From contig CACYIC010000003.1 of the NCBI GenBank assembly GCA_902774325.1, positions 47,852 through 111,851 of the forward strand: a DNA stretch of 64,000 bases. The letters run 5' to 3'. This DNA comes from an uncultured Ruminococcus sp. GTDB lineage: Bacteria; Bacillota; Clostridia; Oscillospirales; Acutalibacteraceae. The notes beneath the pieces were generated by a model. It saw nothing but the letters and a program-made list of their open reading frames with translations. It had not been told where the DNA came from and ran no database searches. Positions 1 through 6,864 of this stretch are shown piece after piece (the first letter of the stretch is position 1; each line of letters opens with the position of its first letter). A program made the position numbers and the translations under genes.

Positions 1-299
1 GAGTTGGCTTTCAAGTCAGGATAATTTCTACCGTCAAGACCATATTTATCGTTCAATTGATAATATTTTTTCTTATCGGGAACATTATTACCTTTGGATT
101 TTATTATACCACTTGGAGTTGATTTTTCAAGCTCTTTTGCGTATTTTTCCGCCTTTTCTTCATACGCTTCCGCGCGGTGGGCAAAGATTCTCTTGTTCTC
201 TTTGTCGAGGCTGTATTGTGATATCCTGCGGTTCTTTTTGGCTTCGTTGAGGCAGTAGCTTTCTTTTTGTTCAAGCTGCTCGCGGCGCTTGCCGACCGC
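1..299 (-). pseudogene. 5'-truncated remnant of an unidentified, possibly phage-type protein
   Basis: A minus-strand frame is open from just after a TAA at 300-302 to the left edge. It encodes a charged, probably helical segment (EAKKNRRISQYSLDKENKR, then AHRAEAYEEKAEKYAKELEK) followed by a Gly/Lys linker and a Tyr-rich part. It has no ATG, GTG or TTG start in its first two thirds, so the 5' end is missing. Base composition at the far left is visibly more AT-rich than in the neighbouring genes. The helical Lys/Glu region recalls tails of phage minor-capsid proteins, but I cannot assign a family. It is a decayed or recombined piece, or the end of a gene continuing off the window with a disrupted start. 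Confidence 0.4.
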
Positions 300-321
300 T
301 TACTTGCGGAAAACCGACAGC

Positions 322-359
322 AAAAAGCGCCTATGCGAATCACCGCATAAGCGCCTTTT
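322..359 (-). terminator. Rho-independent terminator of the Cache-like lipoprotein gene
   Basis: On the minus strand an 11-bp stem (arms at 344-354 and 327-337, GGCGCTTATGCG type) with a 6-nt loop is followed by a run of five U (326-322). It lies just downstream of the lipoprotein gene that stops at 384. Confidence 0.8.
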
Positions 360-383
360 CTGATTAAATATTTGAAATGATGA

Positions 384-1151
384 TTATTCCGGCTGAGCGC
401 AAATCAGGGTATAGTTGTCGATGGTTCCCGCCTTGCAGCTGTACTTTGTGCCGTCGAGGGTCATGTCAAAGCTTCCGCTCTTGATATCCTCGCTCTTGAC
501 GCCCAAATCCTCGAGCTTTTTGCCGGTCTGAGCCTTGTCGAGCGTTGAGCTGATTATTACGCCGTCAGACAGAACTACGGAGTTTGCTCCGCATTGATCG
601 GCGAGCTTTTCTCCGGTAACATCAGAATAAGCGTTGGTTTTCAGTCCGACGACCACAGCGCCGGGGGTCTCTCCGCGCACAACTCCCGCAAGCAAGGAGT
701 ACTCGTCGGTACCCTCAACCTGCGCGGGGTCGCTCATGAGCTTATAGGATATGCCCTTGACAACGCGGTTGAATATCCTCTTGTCCTCGATATCCTTGAG
801 ACGCTTTCCCTTTTCGCCGCTGTCGGGATAGCTTGCCACTATCGTTCCCTTTTCATCGGTCACGGTGATGCTGTCAAGGAAAAGGAAGCGTGCGACTTTC
901 TCAAAGTCCTCGTCGGTGGTCTTTTCGTTCACGATCATCGCCGCAACGTTTGCCGTTGAGAAGATCTTGTCGTAGAACGCCGCCGTATTATACGATAGCT
1001 TTGAGGAAAAGTTCTTTACCTTCGACTCGGCATAGCTGTATGAGGCGTCAAGCGCCTTTGCGTCCCCGCCTGCTCCGCAGCCCGCCAGCGGCAGCATAAC
1101 AGCCGCAGCCGCAAGCGTGATCGACGCTCCTGTCAAAAGAATCTTTTTCAT
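384..1151 (-). CDS. Lipoprotein with Cache-like sensor domain
   Basis: 255 residues. An N-terminal signal with lipobox (LPLAGC, Cys25) predicts a lipid-anchored protein on the outer face of the membrane. The rest resembles an extracytoplasmic Cache/PAS-like ligand-sensing domain: a long helix (about 35-75), then strands around SITVTDEKGTIVASYP and a second region with NSVVLSDGVIISSTLD, the usual layout of chemoreceptor sensor domains. No transmembrane signalling or kinase part follows, so it is a free-standing sensor-like lipoprotein. The start has a good Shine-Dalgarno (AAGGGATG). It is monocistronic with its own terminator. The ligand is unknown. Confidence 0.6.
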   Translation of the reverse strand: MKKILLTGASITLAAAAVMLPLAGCGAGGDAKALDASYSYAESKVKNFSSKLSYNTAAFYDKIFSTANVAAMIVNEKTTDEDFEKVARFLFLDSITVTDEKGTIVASYPDSGEKGKRLKDIEDKRIFNRVVKGISYKLMSDPAQVEGTDEYSLLAGVVRGETPGAVVVGLKTNAYSDVTGEKLADQCGANSVVLSDGVIISSTLDKAQTGKKLEDLGVKSEDIKSGSFDMTLDGTKYSCKAGTIDNYTLICAQPE

Positions 1152-1199
1152 TTTATCATCCCTTCTTTTTTATTTCAACTGACTCAACCGATTTGAGAA

Positions 1200-1988
1200 T
1201 CAGTTCACGTTCAAATTGCTGTCGACCGAGAAGCTGATATTCTGACTCTCCTGATGATTGTCGTCAACATTGTAGAATATCGTGACGGTTCCCGAGCCCT
1301 CGGAAAGACCGATTATGCTGAAATCGTACTGCTTTGTATCCATATTGTATGTGCAGTCAACGCTCACAAGACCGTCACCGCCTGAATAATCCCAATTCCA
1401 GCCGTAGGAGGTCTTTCCGTTCGCGTAGACATGGAGAGGTGTTCCCGAACCCGACGGAGCGCTGCCGGAGCCTGAGTTTGCCGCGGGAGTATTCTGAGAT
1501 TGCCGGTCGTCGTCGTAGGGCGCGACGGTATTATCCTCGGTATAGTCATAGCCGTTCGACTCGCCGTTCTCCCAGTCATTACTGCTTTCGTCCTGTTCTG
1601 AATAGCTGTTATCGGATGAATAGGAATTCTGATTCCAATTTGAGTTCTGATTTCCGCCGTTGTTTCCGTTTGAATTGGAGCGGGTGGGGCTTGCGGTACT
1701 CGCGCTCTGATTCTGTCCCTGAGAATTGCTGCTGATCGTAGTTGACTGAGTCGCGGCAGGCTGATTCGACTCGCCGTTCTTTCCGCAGCTTGAGAGGTTG
1801 GCGATCAGAACGATACAGCCGACTATCAAGCCGACTATCACCACGCCGGCGCCGATGATGATGGCGCGGTTCCTGATCCTCTCTTTTCTCCTTTGCTCTC
1901 TTCTTCTGTTCTCGCGGATCCGACGGTTCCTTATTTGGCGCTCTCTTTCCTCCGCCTCGGTTATTTCAAAATCATCCTTGTATTCCAT
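1200..1988 (-). CDS. Single-pass membrane protein with Ser/Asn/Gln-rich extracellular linker
   Basis: 262 residues from the ATG at 1988, chosen because GGAGG sits 8 bases upstream; the frame extends further 5' without a ribosome site. Residues 1-42 are highly charged (acidic then Arg-rich) and cytoplasmic. Residues 43-64 form one transmembrane helix. About 70-185 is a low-complexity linker rich in Ser, Asn, Gln and Gly. The last 80 residues form a beta-rich globular domain (NWDYSGGDGLVSVDC, TVTIFYNVDDNHQ) that could be immunoglobulin-like. It points to a surface-exposed anchored protein of unknown role, divergent from the MscS gene. Confidence 0.55.
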   Translation of the reverse strand: MEYKDDFEITEAEERERQIRNRRIRENRRREQRRKERIRNRAIIIGAGVVIVGLIVGCIVLIANLSSCGKNGESNQPAATQSTTISSNSQGQNQSASTASPTRSNSNGNNGGNQNSNWNQNSYSSDNSYSEQDESSNDWENGESNGYDYTEDNTVAPYDDDRQSQNTPAANSGSGSAPSGSGTPLHVYANGKTSYGWNWDYSGGDGLVSVDCTYNMDTKQYDFSIIGLSEGSGTVTIFYNVDDNHQESQNISFSVDSNLNVN

Positions 1989-2159
1989 GATAATTGCCTC
2001 CTTTTTTGATTGCAAATATATTATAGCACTAAGAATATAACAAATGTATAACAAGAATACTCGTCATTGTCATTATTCTACAACATTTTTTCGCTTTTTT
2101 CAACTGAAAAATCGAAGTCTCACTCAAAAATGTCAAAATAATTGATTGGAATAATGCTG

Positions 2160-2188
2160 TGGACAAAAGCAGCTCCCTATGGTATAAT
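2160..2188 (+). promoter_or_regulatory. SigA-type promoter of the MscS-like gene
   Basis: TGGACA (2160-2165), a 17-bp spacer and TATAAT (2183-2188). It lies upstream of the ATG at 2217 and downstream of the more distal in-frame start at 2142, so it also fixes the start codon. Confidence 0.8.
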
Positions 2189-2216
2189 TGTTTCGGGTTC
2201 GGAGGTGGACGCCCTT

Positions 2217-3023
2217 ATGGAAAGTATTTTAATAGGAATATTCGGGGACGCCTTTAAAAAGGTGACTATTATAAGCATGATCCAGATAGGACTTGTAGTC
2301 GTCGGGGTCATCGCGGTATGCATTGCGCTCTCGATCACCCACAAGCAGCTCAAGGCTAAACTGCCGCTCGGAGACGACGTTCGGAAGGGTCATATCTATA
2401 CAACTGTTTTCCGCCTGATACGGGTGGCTGTTATACTCATGGGAATAATCGTGATTTTGCAGCTTCTCGGCTTCAACACCTCAGGCATAGCTATGGCCTT
2501 CGGAGTGTTCGCGGTGCTTTTCATCCTCGCTGTCAAGGATACCTTTCAGGACATTTTCTCAGGCATTACGATCATGGCTGACAAGTATTTCTCAGTCGGC
2601 GACGCTGTGGAATTTGAAGGAAAAGAGGGCGTGGTGATCTCCTTTACCGTCAGGACAACCAAAATCGAATGTCTTGACGACCGCTCGGTGCTTTCGGTTT
2701 CTAACAGGAATATCTCCAAAATAAGGAAGCTGACCCACCTTGTCGATATCGATCTTCCGCTTTCTTATGACGAGGAGCCAAAAAGAGTTTACAAGGTTCT
2801 CGGCGGGATTTGCGAAAAAATCTCAAAGCTCGAAGGCGTCGAGGATTGTCAGTTCAAGGGCACCCAGAACTTTGCCGACAGCGCGATCATCTACAAGATA
2901 CGCTTTTTCTGCGAGCCCTACAACCGACCGGACATCCGCAGATCGGTTATAAAGACCATCCAGGACGGACTGGACGACGCCGGGATCAGTATTCCCTATC
3001 AGCAAATCGATATCCATCAATAA
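2217..3023 (+). CDS. MscS-family mechanosensitive ion channel
   Basis: 268 residues. Three hydrophobic helices (about 15-35, 60-85, 85-110), the last with the Gly/Ala pattern of the MscS pore helix (SGIAMAFGVFAVLFILAVKD), are followed by the MscS beta domain (FQDIFSGITIMADKYFSVGD, then EGKEGVVISFTVRTTKIE) and an alpha/beta tail. It should open under membrane tension to release osmolytes. The start at 2217 follows a GGAGG, and the promoter at 2160-2188 excludes the longer reading. The gene is one of three on the plus strand and converges on the metal-uptake operon, sharing a bidirectional terminator with it. Confidence 0.9.
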   Translation: MESILIGIFGDAFKKVTIISMIQIGLVVVGVIAVCIALSITHKQLKAKLPLGDDVRKGHIYTTVFRLIRVAVILMGIIVILQLLGFNTSGIAMAFGVFAVLFILAVKDTFQDIFSGITIMADKYFSVGDAVEFEGKEGVVISFTVRTTKIECLDDRSVLSVSNRNISKIRKLTHLVDIDLPLSYDEEPKRVYKVLGGICEKISKLEGVEDCQFKGTQNFADSAIIYKIRFFCEPYNRPDIRRSVIKTIQDGLDDAGISIPYQQIDIHQ

Positions 3024-3095
3024 CGGCGGGTCAAAAGCACCGCGAACAGAAAGAGTTCTATCTTACGATTTGTTATCCTTTCCAAATAAAAAAAT

Positions 3096-3138
3096 AAAGC
3101 ATTCGCAAGAGCGCCCGGCGCAAATGCGAATGCTTTTT
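3096..3138. terminator. Bidirectional terminator between mscS-like gene and metal operon
   Basis: Perfect 12-bp inverted repeat (3096-3107 and 3125-3136, AAAGCATTCGCA type) with T-runs on both sides, between convergent genes. Confidence 0.85.
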
Positions 3139-3145
3139 CTTTTCA

Positions 3146-3706
3146 TCAAACGCTCATTTTCGCGTTTTTGAGGCGGCAGTAGGTCGCTTCGCCCTCGGAA
3201 TAGGTTTCAAATACCCCGCCTATCGTTATTGGAGTATTGACCTGCGGGTAATCGTCGGGATAGGAATAGTCTCCGTCGAGTACAAATTCCAGACCGTTCG
3301 CGCAGCAGGCGGTGGCGTCCTTGATGATGCAGGCGTAATAGAGATTTCCCGTGTTCACGTCGGTATAAACGTCAAAAAGCCCGCTTGCCTTTACGGTTTT
3401 TCCGAGATAGTTCTCCGGCGTCGTCATCATATTGCTGACCTCGGAGTAAACCATCGTCGAACCGAGCTTTGTAAGATCGCATTCCGCGTCGTAATCGAGC
3501 TCGGGATATACGACCTCGTTGTCGGAGCTGTCGCCGTAGACAAAGTTGAAGCCTGTGGTCGGCTGATCCTCGCTGCTCTGATTGAGAACGTCGCTGACGG
3601 ATTTCTGACCGCCGCCGTTGGTCTTTTCGGTGCTGACCGACGAACCGCAGGCTGTCAGGGAAACAGCCAAAACAAGGATGAGAACAATAGATAATAAACG
3701 TTTCAT
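3146..3706 (-). CDS. Lipoprotein with OB-fold-like domain and CC motif, last gene of the metal operon
   Basis: 186 residues from the ATG at 3706, which has AAAGGTGA six bases upstream; an in-frame GTG nine bases earlier lies inside that site. The lipobox (SLTAC) predicts a lipid anchor. After a Ser/Asn-rich linker, the C-terminal about 100 residues (GKTVKASGLFDVYTD, CIIKDATACCANGLEFVLD, ITIGGVFETYSEG) look like a small five-stranded OB-type barrel with a vicinal Cys-Cys, comparable to the CC motif of the YcgQ/TIGR03943 family. It follows the permease gene after one base, so it is co-transcribed with metal uptake. A role in holding or delivering metal is inference. Confidence 0.6.
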   Translation of the reverse strand: MKRLLSIVLILVLAVSLTACGSSVSTEKTNGGGQKSVSDVLNQSSEDQPTTGFNFVYGDSSDNEVVYPELDYDAECDLTKLGSTMVYSEVSNMMTTPENYLGKTVKASGLFDVYTDVNTGNLYYACIIKDATACCANGLEFVLDGDYSYPDDYPQVNTPITIGGVFETYSEGEATYCRLKNAKMSV

Positions 3707-3707
3707 A

Positions 3708-4556
3708 CTATTCACCTTTCCTGAACAAGCCTATCAAAGAGAATACGCCGAAGGCGACGATATCGACCGCGACGATGGTTGAGCCTACCGGAGTGCTGAA
3801 AACGATCGAGATAAGAATTCCCGAAGCCGCGCAGAATACCGAGAGGCAAGCGGAACAAATAGTGACCGATTTAAAGCTCTTGAATATCCTCATGGCAGAG
3901 AGCGCCGGGAAAATAACGAGAGCGGAGATCAGCAGCGAGCCTACAAGATTCATCGCGAGCACGATGATCACCGCGATTATTACCGCGATTATCAGATTGT
4001 AGAGCGTGACCTTTGTTCCCGTAGCGCGCGCGAAGCTCTCGTCGAAGGTCACTGAAAAGATCTTGTTGTAGAAGAAAACAAAGAGCAGAACAACAAGCAC
4101 GGAGAGCACCGCGCAGATCCATACCTCGGCTTGAGTGAGGGTCAGAATGGAGGTCGAGCCGAAAAGCGTTGTGCAGACGTCTCCCGAGACGTTCGAGGAG
4201 GTGTTGAACACGTTCATCAGCAGATATCCGATCGCGAGCGCACCCACGGAGATCATCGCTACCGCGGCGTCGCCCTTTATTTTTGCTTTTTTGCCGGAGG
4301 CGAGAAGCAGGACGGCGCAGATTATCGTTACCGGCATAACTATTATCATTTCGTTGGTCAGTCCCAGAACCGCCGCGACAGCCATCGCTCCGAAGGCGAC
4401 GTGAGAAAGTCCGTCGCCGATGAAGGAGAAGCGCTTGAGCACGAGCGCAACTCCCAAAAGCGAGGAACAAAGCGCTATCAGAACGCCGACGATCATCGCG
4501 TACCTCACAAAGGGATACTGAAAATAGAGGGTCAGCTTCTGCATTATCTCAGCCAT
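3708..4556 (-). CDS. znuB: Metal (zinc/manganese) ABC transporter permease, ZnuB/MntB type
   Basis: 282 residues from the ATG at 4556 (GGGGGAGAG upstream); a longer in-frame reading has no ribosome site. It has eight or nine hydrophobic helices and the ABC-3 permease pattern (SLLGVALVLKRFSFIGDGLSHVAFG near the N-terminus, SLLISALVIFPALSAMRI late). It forms the membrane channel for the divalent cation handed over by the binding protein at 5265. It overlaps the ATPase gene by 8 bases and is the fourth gene of the Fur-family-controlled operon. The metal cannot be told from sequence alone; zinc is favoured by the regulator and gene order. Confidence 0.88.
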   Translation of the reverse strand: MAEIMQKLTLYFQYPFVRYAMIVGVLIALCSSLLGVALVLKRFSFIGDGLSHVAFGAMAVAAVLGLTNEMIIVMPVTIICAVLLLASGKKAKIKGDAAVAMISVGALAIGYLLMNVFNTSSNVSGDVCTTLFGSTSILTLTQAEVWICAVLSVLVVLLFVFFYNKIFSVTFDESFARATGTKVTLYNLIIAVIIAVIIVLAMNLVGSLLISALVIFPALSAMRIFKSFKSVTICSACLSVFCAASGILISIVFSTPVGSTIVAVDIVAFGVFSLIGLFRKGE

Positions 4557-5262
4557 GCGCTCTCTCCCCCTTTCGCCCGGCAAAAATCCTGTCGTATCCG
4601 CTTTTCGCGAATTCCTCCGCCTTGCCGAAAAACACCTCGTCGCCGATATGGAGAACATGCGTCGCGTATTTGAGCGCCGCCCCGATATCGTGGGAGATCA
4701 TGATTATTGTGATCCCCTCCTTGTTGAGCGAGCTGATAAGCTCGTACATGTCGGCTGTCACCAGCGGGTCAAGACCGGAAACAGGTTCGTCGAGCAAGAG
4801 CATTTTTTTAGTAGCGCAGAGCGCCCTCGCGAGCAGCACGCGCTGCTGCTGACCGCCCGAAAGCTCGCGGTAGCAGCGCCTTTGGAGAGCTTCTATGCCC
4901 ATTTTCTTCATATTCTCAAGCGCCGCCGCTTTTTCTGCGGCATTGTAAAACGGACGGACGCCGCATCTTCCCTGAAAGCCGGAAATCACGATCTCCCTTA
5001 CCGAAGCGGGAAAGTCCCGCTGAACAAGCGTCTGCTGAGGAAGATATCCGATCTCATTGGGAGTCAGCCCGTCGCCGTAGGAGACCTTTCCCCTCATCGG
5101 AGAGTGAAGCCCGAGCACGGTTTTCATAAGGGTGGATTTTCCCGAGCCGTTTTCACCGACTATACAAAGGTAATCGCCCTCGTCCACCGAGAAGCTGAGA
5201 GATGATATGATCTCCCTGCCCTCGTAGCCGAGCGCCAAATCGTCGCATACAAGCTGTGCCAT
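4549..5262 (-). CDS. znuC: Metal ABC transporter ATPase, ZnuC type
   Basis: 237 residues. Walker A GENGSGKS (36-43), Q-loop LPQQ (74-77), signature LSGGQQQR (134-141), Walker B MLLLDEP (154-160), and the switch His in MISHD. It powers import through the neighbouring permease from the cytoplasmic face. It lies two bases after the binding-protein gene and overlaps the permease gene, so the three are translationally coupled. Confidence 0.9.
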   Translation of the reverse strand: MAQLVCDDLALGYEGREIISSLSFSVDEGDYLCIVGENGSGKSTLMKTVLGLHSPMRGKVSYGDGLTPNEIGYLPQQTLVQRDFPASVREIVISGFQGRCGVRPFYNAAEKAAALENMKKMGIEALQRRCYRELSGGQQQRVLLARALCATKKMLLLDEPVSGLDPLVTADMYELISSLNKEGITIIMISHDIGAALKYATHVLHIGDEVFFGKAEEFAKSGYDRIFAGRKGERAHG

Positions 5263-5264
5263 AT

Positions 5265-6257
5265 TTACTCCTTTGACTCAAGCGCCTCTTTCAGCGTTTC
5301 GAGATTTTTTTCCATAACAGAAATATAATTTGTGCCCTGCTTTAGGTTTTCCGAAGTCACCGACTGCATTGAGTCGAGCGAAAGGATTTCTACGTCATTT
5401 CTGCCGGAGGTGTCGATCAGGGTCTGAGCGATCTTTTTATCCGATTTTTCAACCGTGATGACTGCGGGGAGCCCCAGCTCAACCAGCTTGTCGGAGAGGA
5501 AACGGATGGTTTTGAAGCTCGCCTCGGTTTCGGCTGAGCAGCCGATAAAGGCGGCGTAGTACTTCAGGCTGTAATCCTCGGTCAGATAGCGGAACGGAAA
5601 ACGGTCTCCGAAAAGAAGCGTATCGTATTTCGCGGCTTTTACGGCTTTTTCGTAGTCGCCGTCGAGCGCCTTCAGCTTTTCGGAATAGCTCTTGTAATTC
5701 GCCTCAAAGGAATCGGCGTGCTTGCTGTCGATCTCCCTGAGCCTTGCGCTGAGCTCGGCGCAGCAAAGCTCCGCGTTTTTGAGGGAGAGCCAGATATGCT
5801 CGTCGTATTCGGGCTCTCCGTCCTCCTCTTCCTCCTCTTCCTCGCCCTGCATACCCTCGACGAGTTCCTCTTCTCTGAGCTTATCGGCAAGGACGTCTGA
5901 AAGCTTTACGGAAACCATATCGCTGTTCACGGATTCCTTCAAAGCGTCGTCAACCCATTTGTCGGATTCGCCGCCGACATATACGAACATATCGCAGGAA
6001 GAAATCTTTATCATGTCGTCCGCGGTCGGCTGATAGCTGTGAAGATCCGCTCCGTTGTCGAGGAGCATCGTAAGCTCGATATCCTCATCCTCCCCCGTAA
6101 GCTCCCTGAGCCAGTCGTAAATCGGGAAAACGGTCGTAACGATACGGAGCTTGCCGCCGTTGTCCCCCGCGCTCCCCCCCGAGCAGCCCGCGAAAGGCAG
6201 CACGAGCATGAGCGCCGACAATATAATCAGCAAAATTCTTTTCATAAGCTTCCTCAT
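5265..6257 (-). CDS. znuA: Metal-binding lipoprotein of ABC transporter, ZnuA/AdcA/MntA family
   Basis: 330 residues. The ATG at 6257 overlaps the stop of the upstream regulator (ATGA), which decides the start. Signal peptide with lipobox (LPFAGC). Family landmarks are TVFPIYDWLRELTG, the metal-ligand region GADLHSYQPTADD, the ligand region EYDEHIWLSLKNAE, and a C-terminal half with FKTIRFLSDKLVELG and ITVEKSD. The central loop before DEHIWL, His-rich in many ZnuA proteins, is here an acidic run (seven Glu then Asp). It captures a divalent metal outside the cell for the ZnuBC transporter. Zinc is likely from the regulator; manganese is possible. Confidence 0.85.
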   Translation of the reverse strand: MRKLMKRILLIILSALMLVLPFAGCSGGSAGDNGGKLRIVTTVFPIYDWLRELTGEDEDIELTMLLDNGADLHSYQPTADDMIKISSCDMFVYVGGESDKWVDDALKESVNSDMVSVKLSDVLADKLREEELVEGMQGEEEEEEEDGEPEYDEHIWLSLKNAELCCAELSARLREIDSKHADSFEANYKSYSEKLKALDGDYEKAVKAAKYDTLLFGDRFPFRYLTEDYSLKYYAAFIGCSAETEASFKTIRFLSDKLVELGLPAVITVEKSDKKIAQTLIDTSGRNDVEILSLDSMQSVTSENLKQGTNYISVMEKNLETLKEALESKE

Positions 6258-6652
6258 TTCTTTTCCTTGCAAGCCTTGCATACCCCGTAGAGCACCGTGC
6301 TCGACTTGTCAATAGTAAATTCATCGTTGGCGGCAAGGCTTTTTACAAGCATCTCGGCGCCAGTTACGTTCATGTGATAGGTTTTTCCGCATTTCTCGCA
6401 GGAAAGATGAAGGCTGTCCTTGCACTCGTGAGCGTCGGTGTAAAGATAAAAGACCTCGCGGCTGCCGCTTTTGCTGAGTCGGCGGATCTTGCCCTCCTGC
6501 TCCAAATCGGACAAATTGCGGTAAACCGCGCTGATGCTTATTCCCTCGCCGTTCAAAGCGGCTTCGATCTGCTTTGCGGAAAGCTCCTCGTCGGCATGAC
6601 GGGAAAGGTAGCCGATCATCGCTTTTCTCTGCTTCGTCATGTATCTTGACAA
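6254..6652 (-). CDS. Fur-family metal-responsive repressor (Zur-like)
   Basis: 132 residues from a TTG at 6652. GGAGG lies 8 bases upstream of that TTG; the ATGs further upstream fall at or before the predicted transcription start and the internal ATG is 20 bases from the ribosome site. N-terminal winged helix (MTKQRKAMIGYL, ISISAVYRNLSDLEQEGKI) is followed by a dimerisation and metal domain with two CxxC pairs (CEKCGKTYH and CKACKEKK) that should hold a structural zinc. It is the first gene of the metal-uptake operon, whose promoter is framed by two Fur-type palindromes, so it very likely represses itself and the transporter when metal is plentiful. Zur is the most likely subtype from context. 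Confidence 0.85.
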   Translation of the reverse strand: MSRYMTKQRKAMIGYLSRHADEELSAKQIEAALNGEGISISAVYRNLSDLEQEGKIRRLSKSGSREVFYLYTDAHECKDSLHLSCEKCGKTYHMNVTGAEMLVKSLAANDEFTIDKSSTVLYGVCKACKEKK

Positions 6653-6666
6653 TACCCGCACCTCCA

Positions 6667-6687
6667 ATTTGCGATTCATTCGCAAAT
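6667..6687 (-). promoter_or_regulatory. Fur/Zur-type operator 1 (over transcription start)
   Basis: 21-bp inverted repeat with arms ATTTGCGATT and ATTCGCAAAT around one base and a single mismatch. It has the 7-1-7 core typical of Fur-family boxes and lies immediately downstream of the -10 box. Confidence 0.75.
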
Positions 6688-6688
6688 C

Positions 6689-6717
6689 ATTATATCACGT
6701 CCGTCTTATTATGTCAA
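6689..6717 (-). promoter_or_regulatory. Consensus SigA promoter of the metal-uptake operon
   Basis: Perfect TTGACA (6717-6712), 17-bp spacer, perfect TATAAT (6694-6689) on the minus strand. Being full consensus, it needs a repressor, and operators lie on both sides. Confidence 0.92.
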
Positions 6718-6720
6718 CAG

Positions 6721-6741
6721 ATTTGCGAATTATTCGCAAAT
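6721..6741 (-). promoter_or_regulatory. Fur/Zur-type operator 2 (upstream of -35)
   Basis: Perfect 10-1-10 palindrome, arms ATTTGCGAAT and ATTCGCAAAT, starting 54 bp from operator 1 and abutting the -35 box. Confidence 0.78.
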
Positions 6742-6789
6742 TTAATACTGTTACAAACGCGGAAACAGAAAGCATCATTAACGGCGGGC

Positions 6790-6831
6790 AAAACAAAAAC
6801 GGCTCAAATCTCAGCATGAGAAATAAGCCGT
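6790..6831 (-). terminator. Rho-independent terminator after lysA
   Basis: Stem ACGGCT/AGCCGT (6831-6826 with 6804-6799) plus an inner TCTCA/TGAGA pairing, followed on the minus strand by TTTTTGTTTTG. Confidence 0.75.
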
Positions 6832-6864
6832 CCTATTGTTTAAAAACTCACCGCGTCAAAGCGC

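Noticed and set aside
104-343. Minus-strand 79-codon frame rich in Lys/Arg/Ser with an ATG at 343
   Set aside because: It starts inside the terminator hairpin, has no ribosome site, and the overlapping frame (1-299) has much more protein-like composition.
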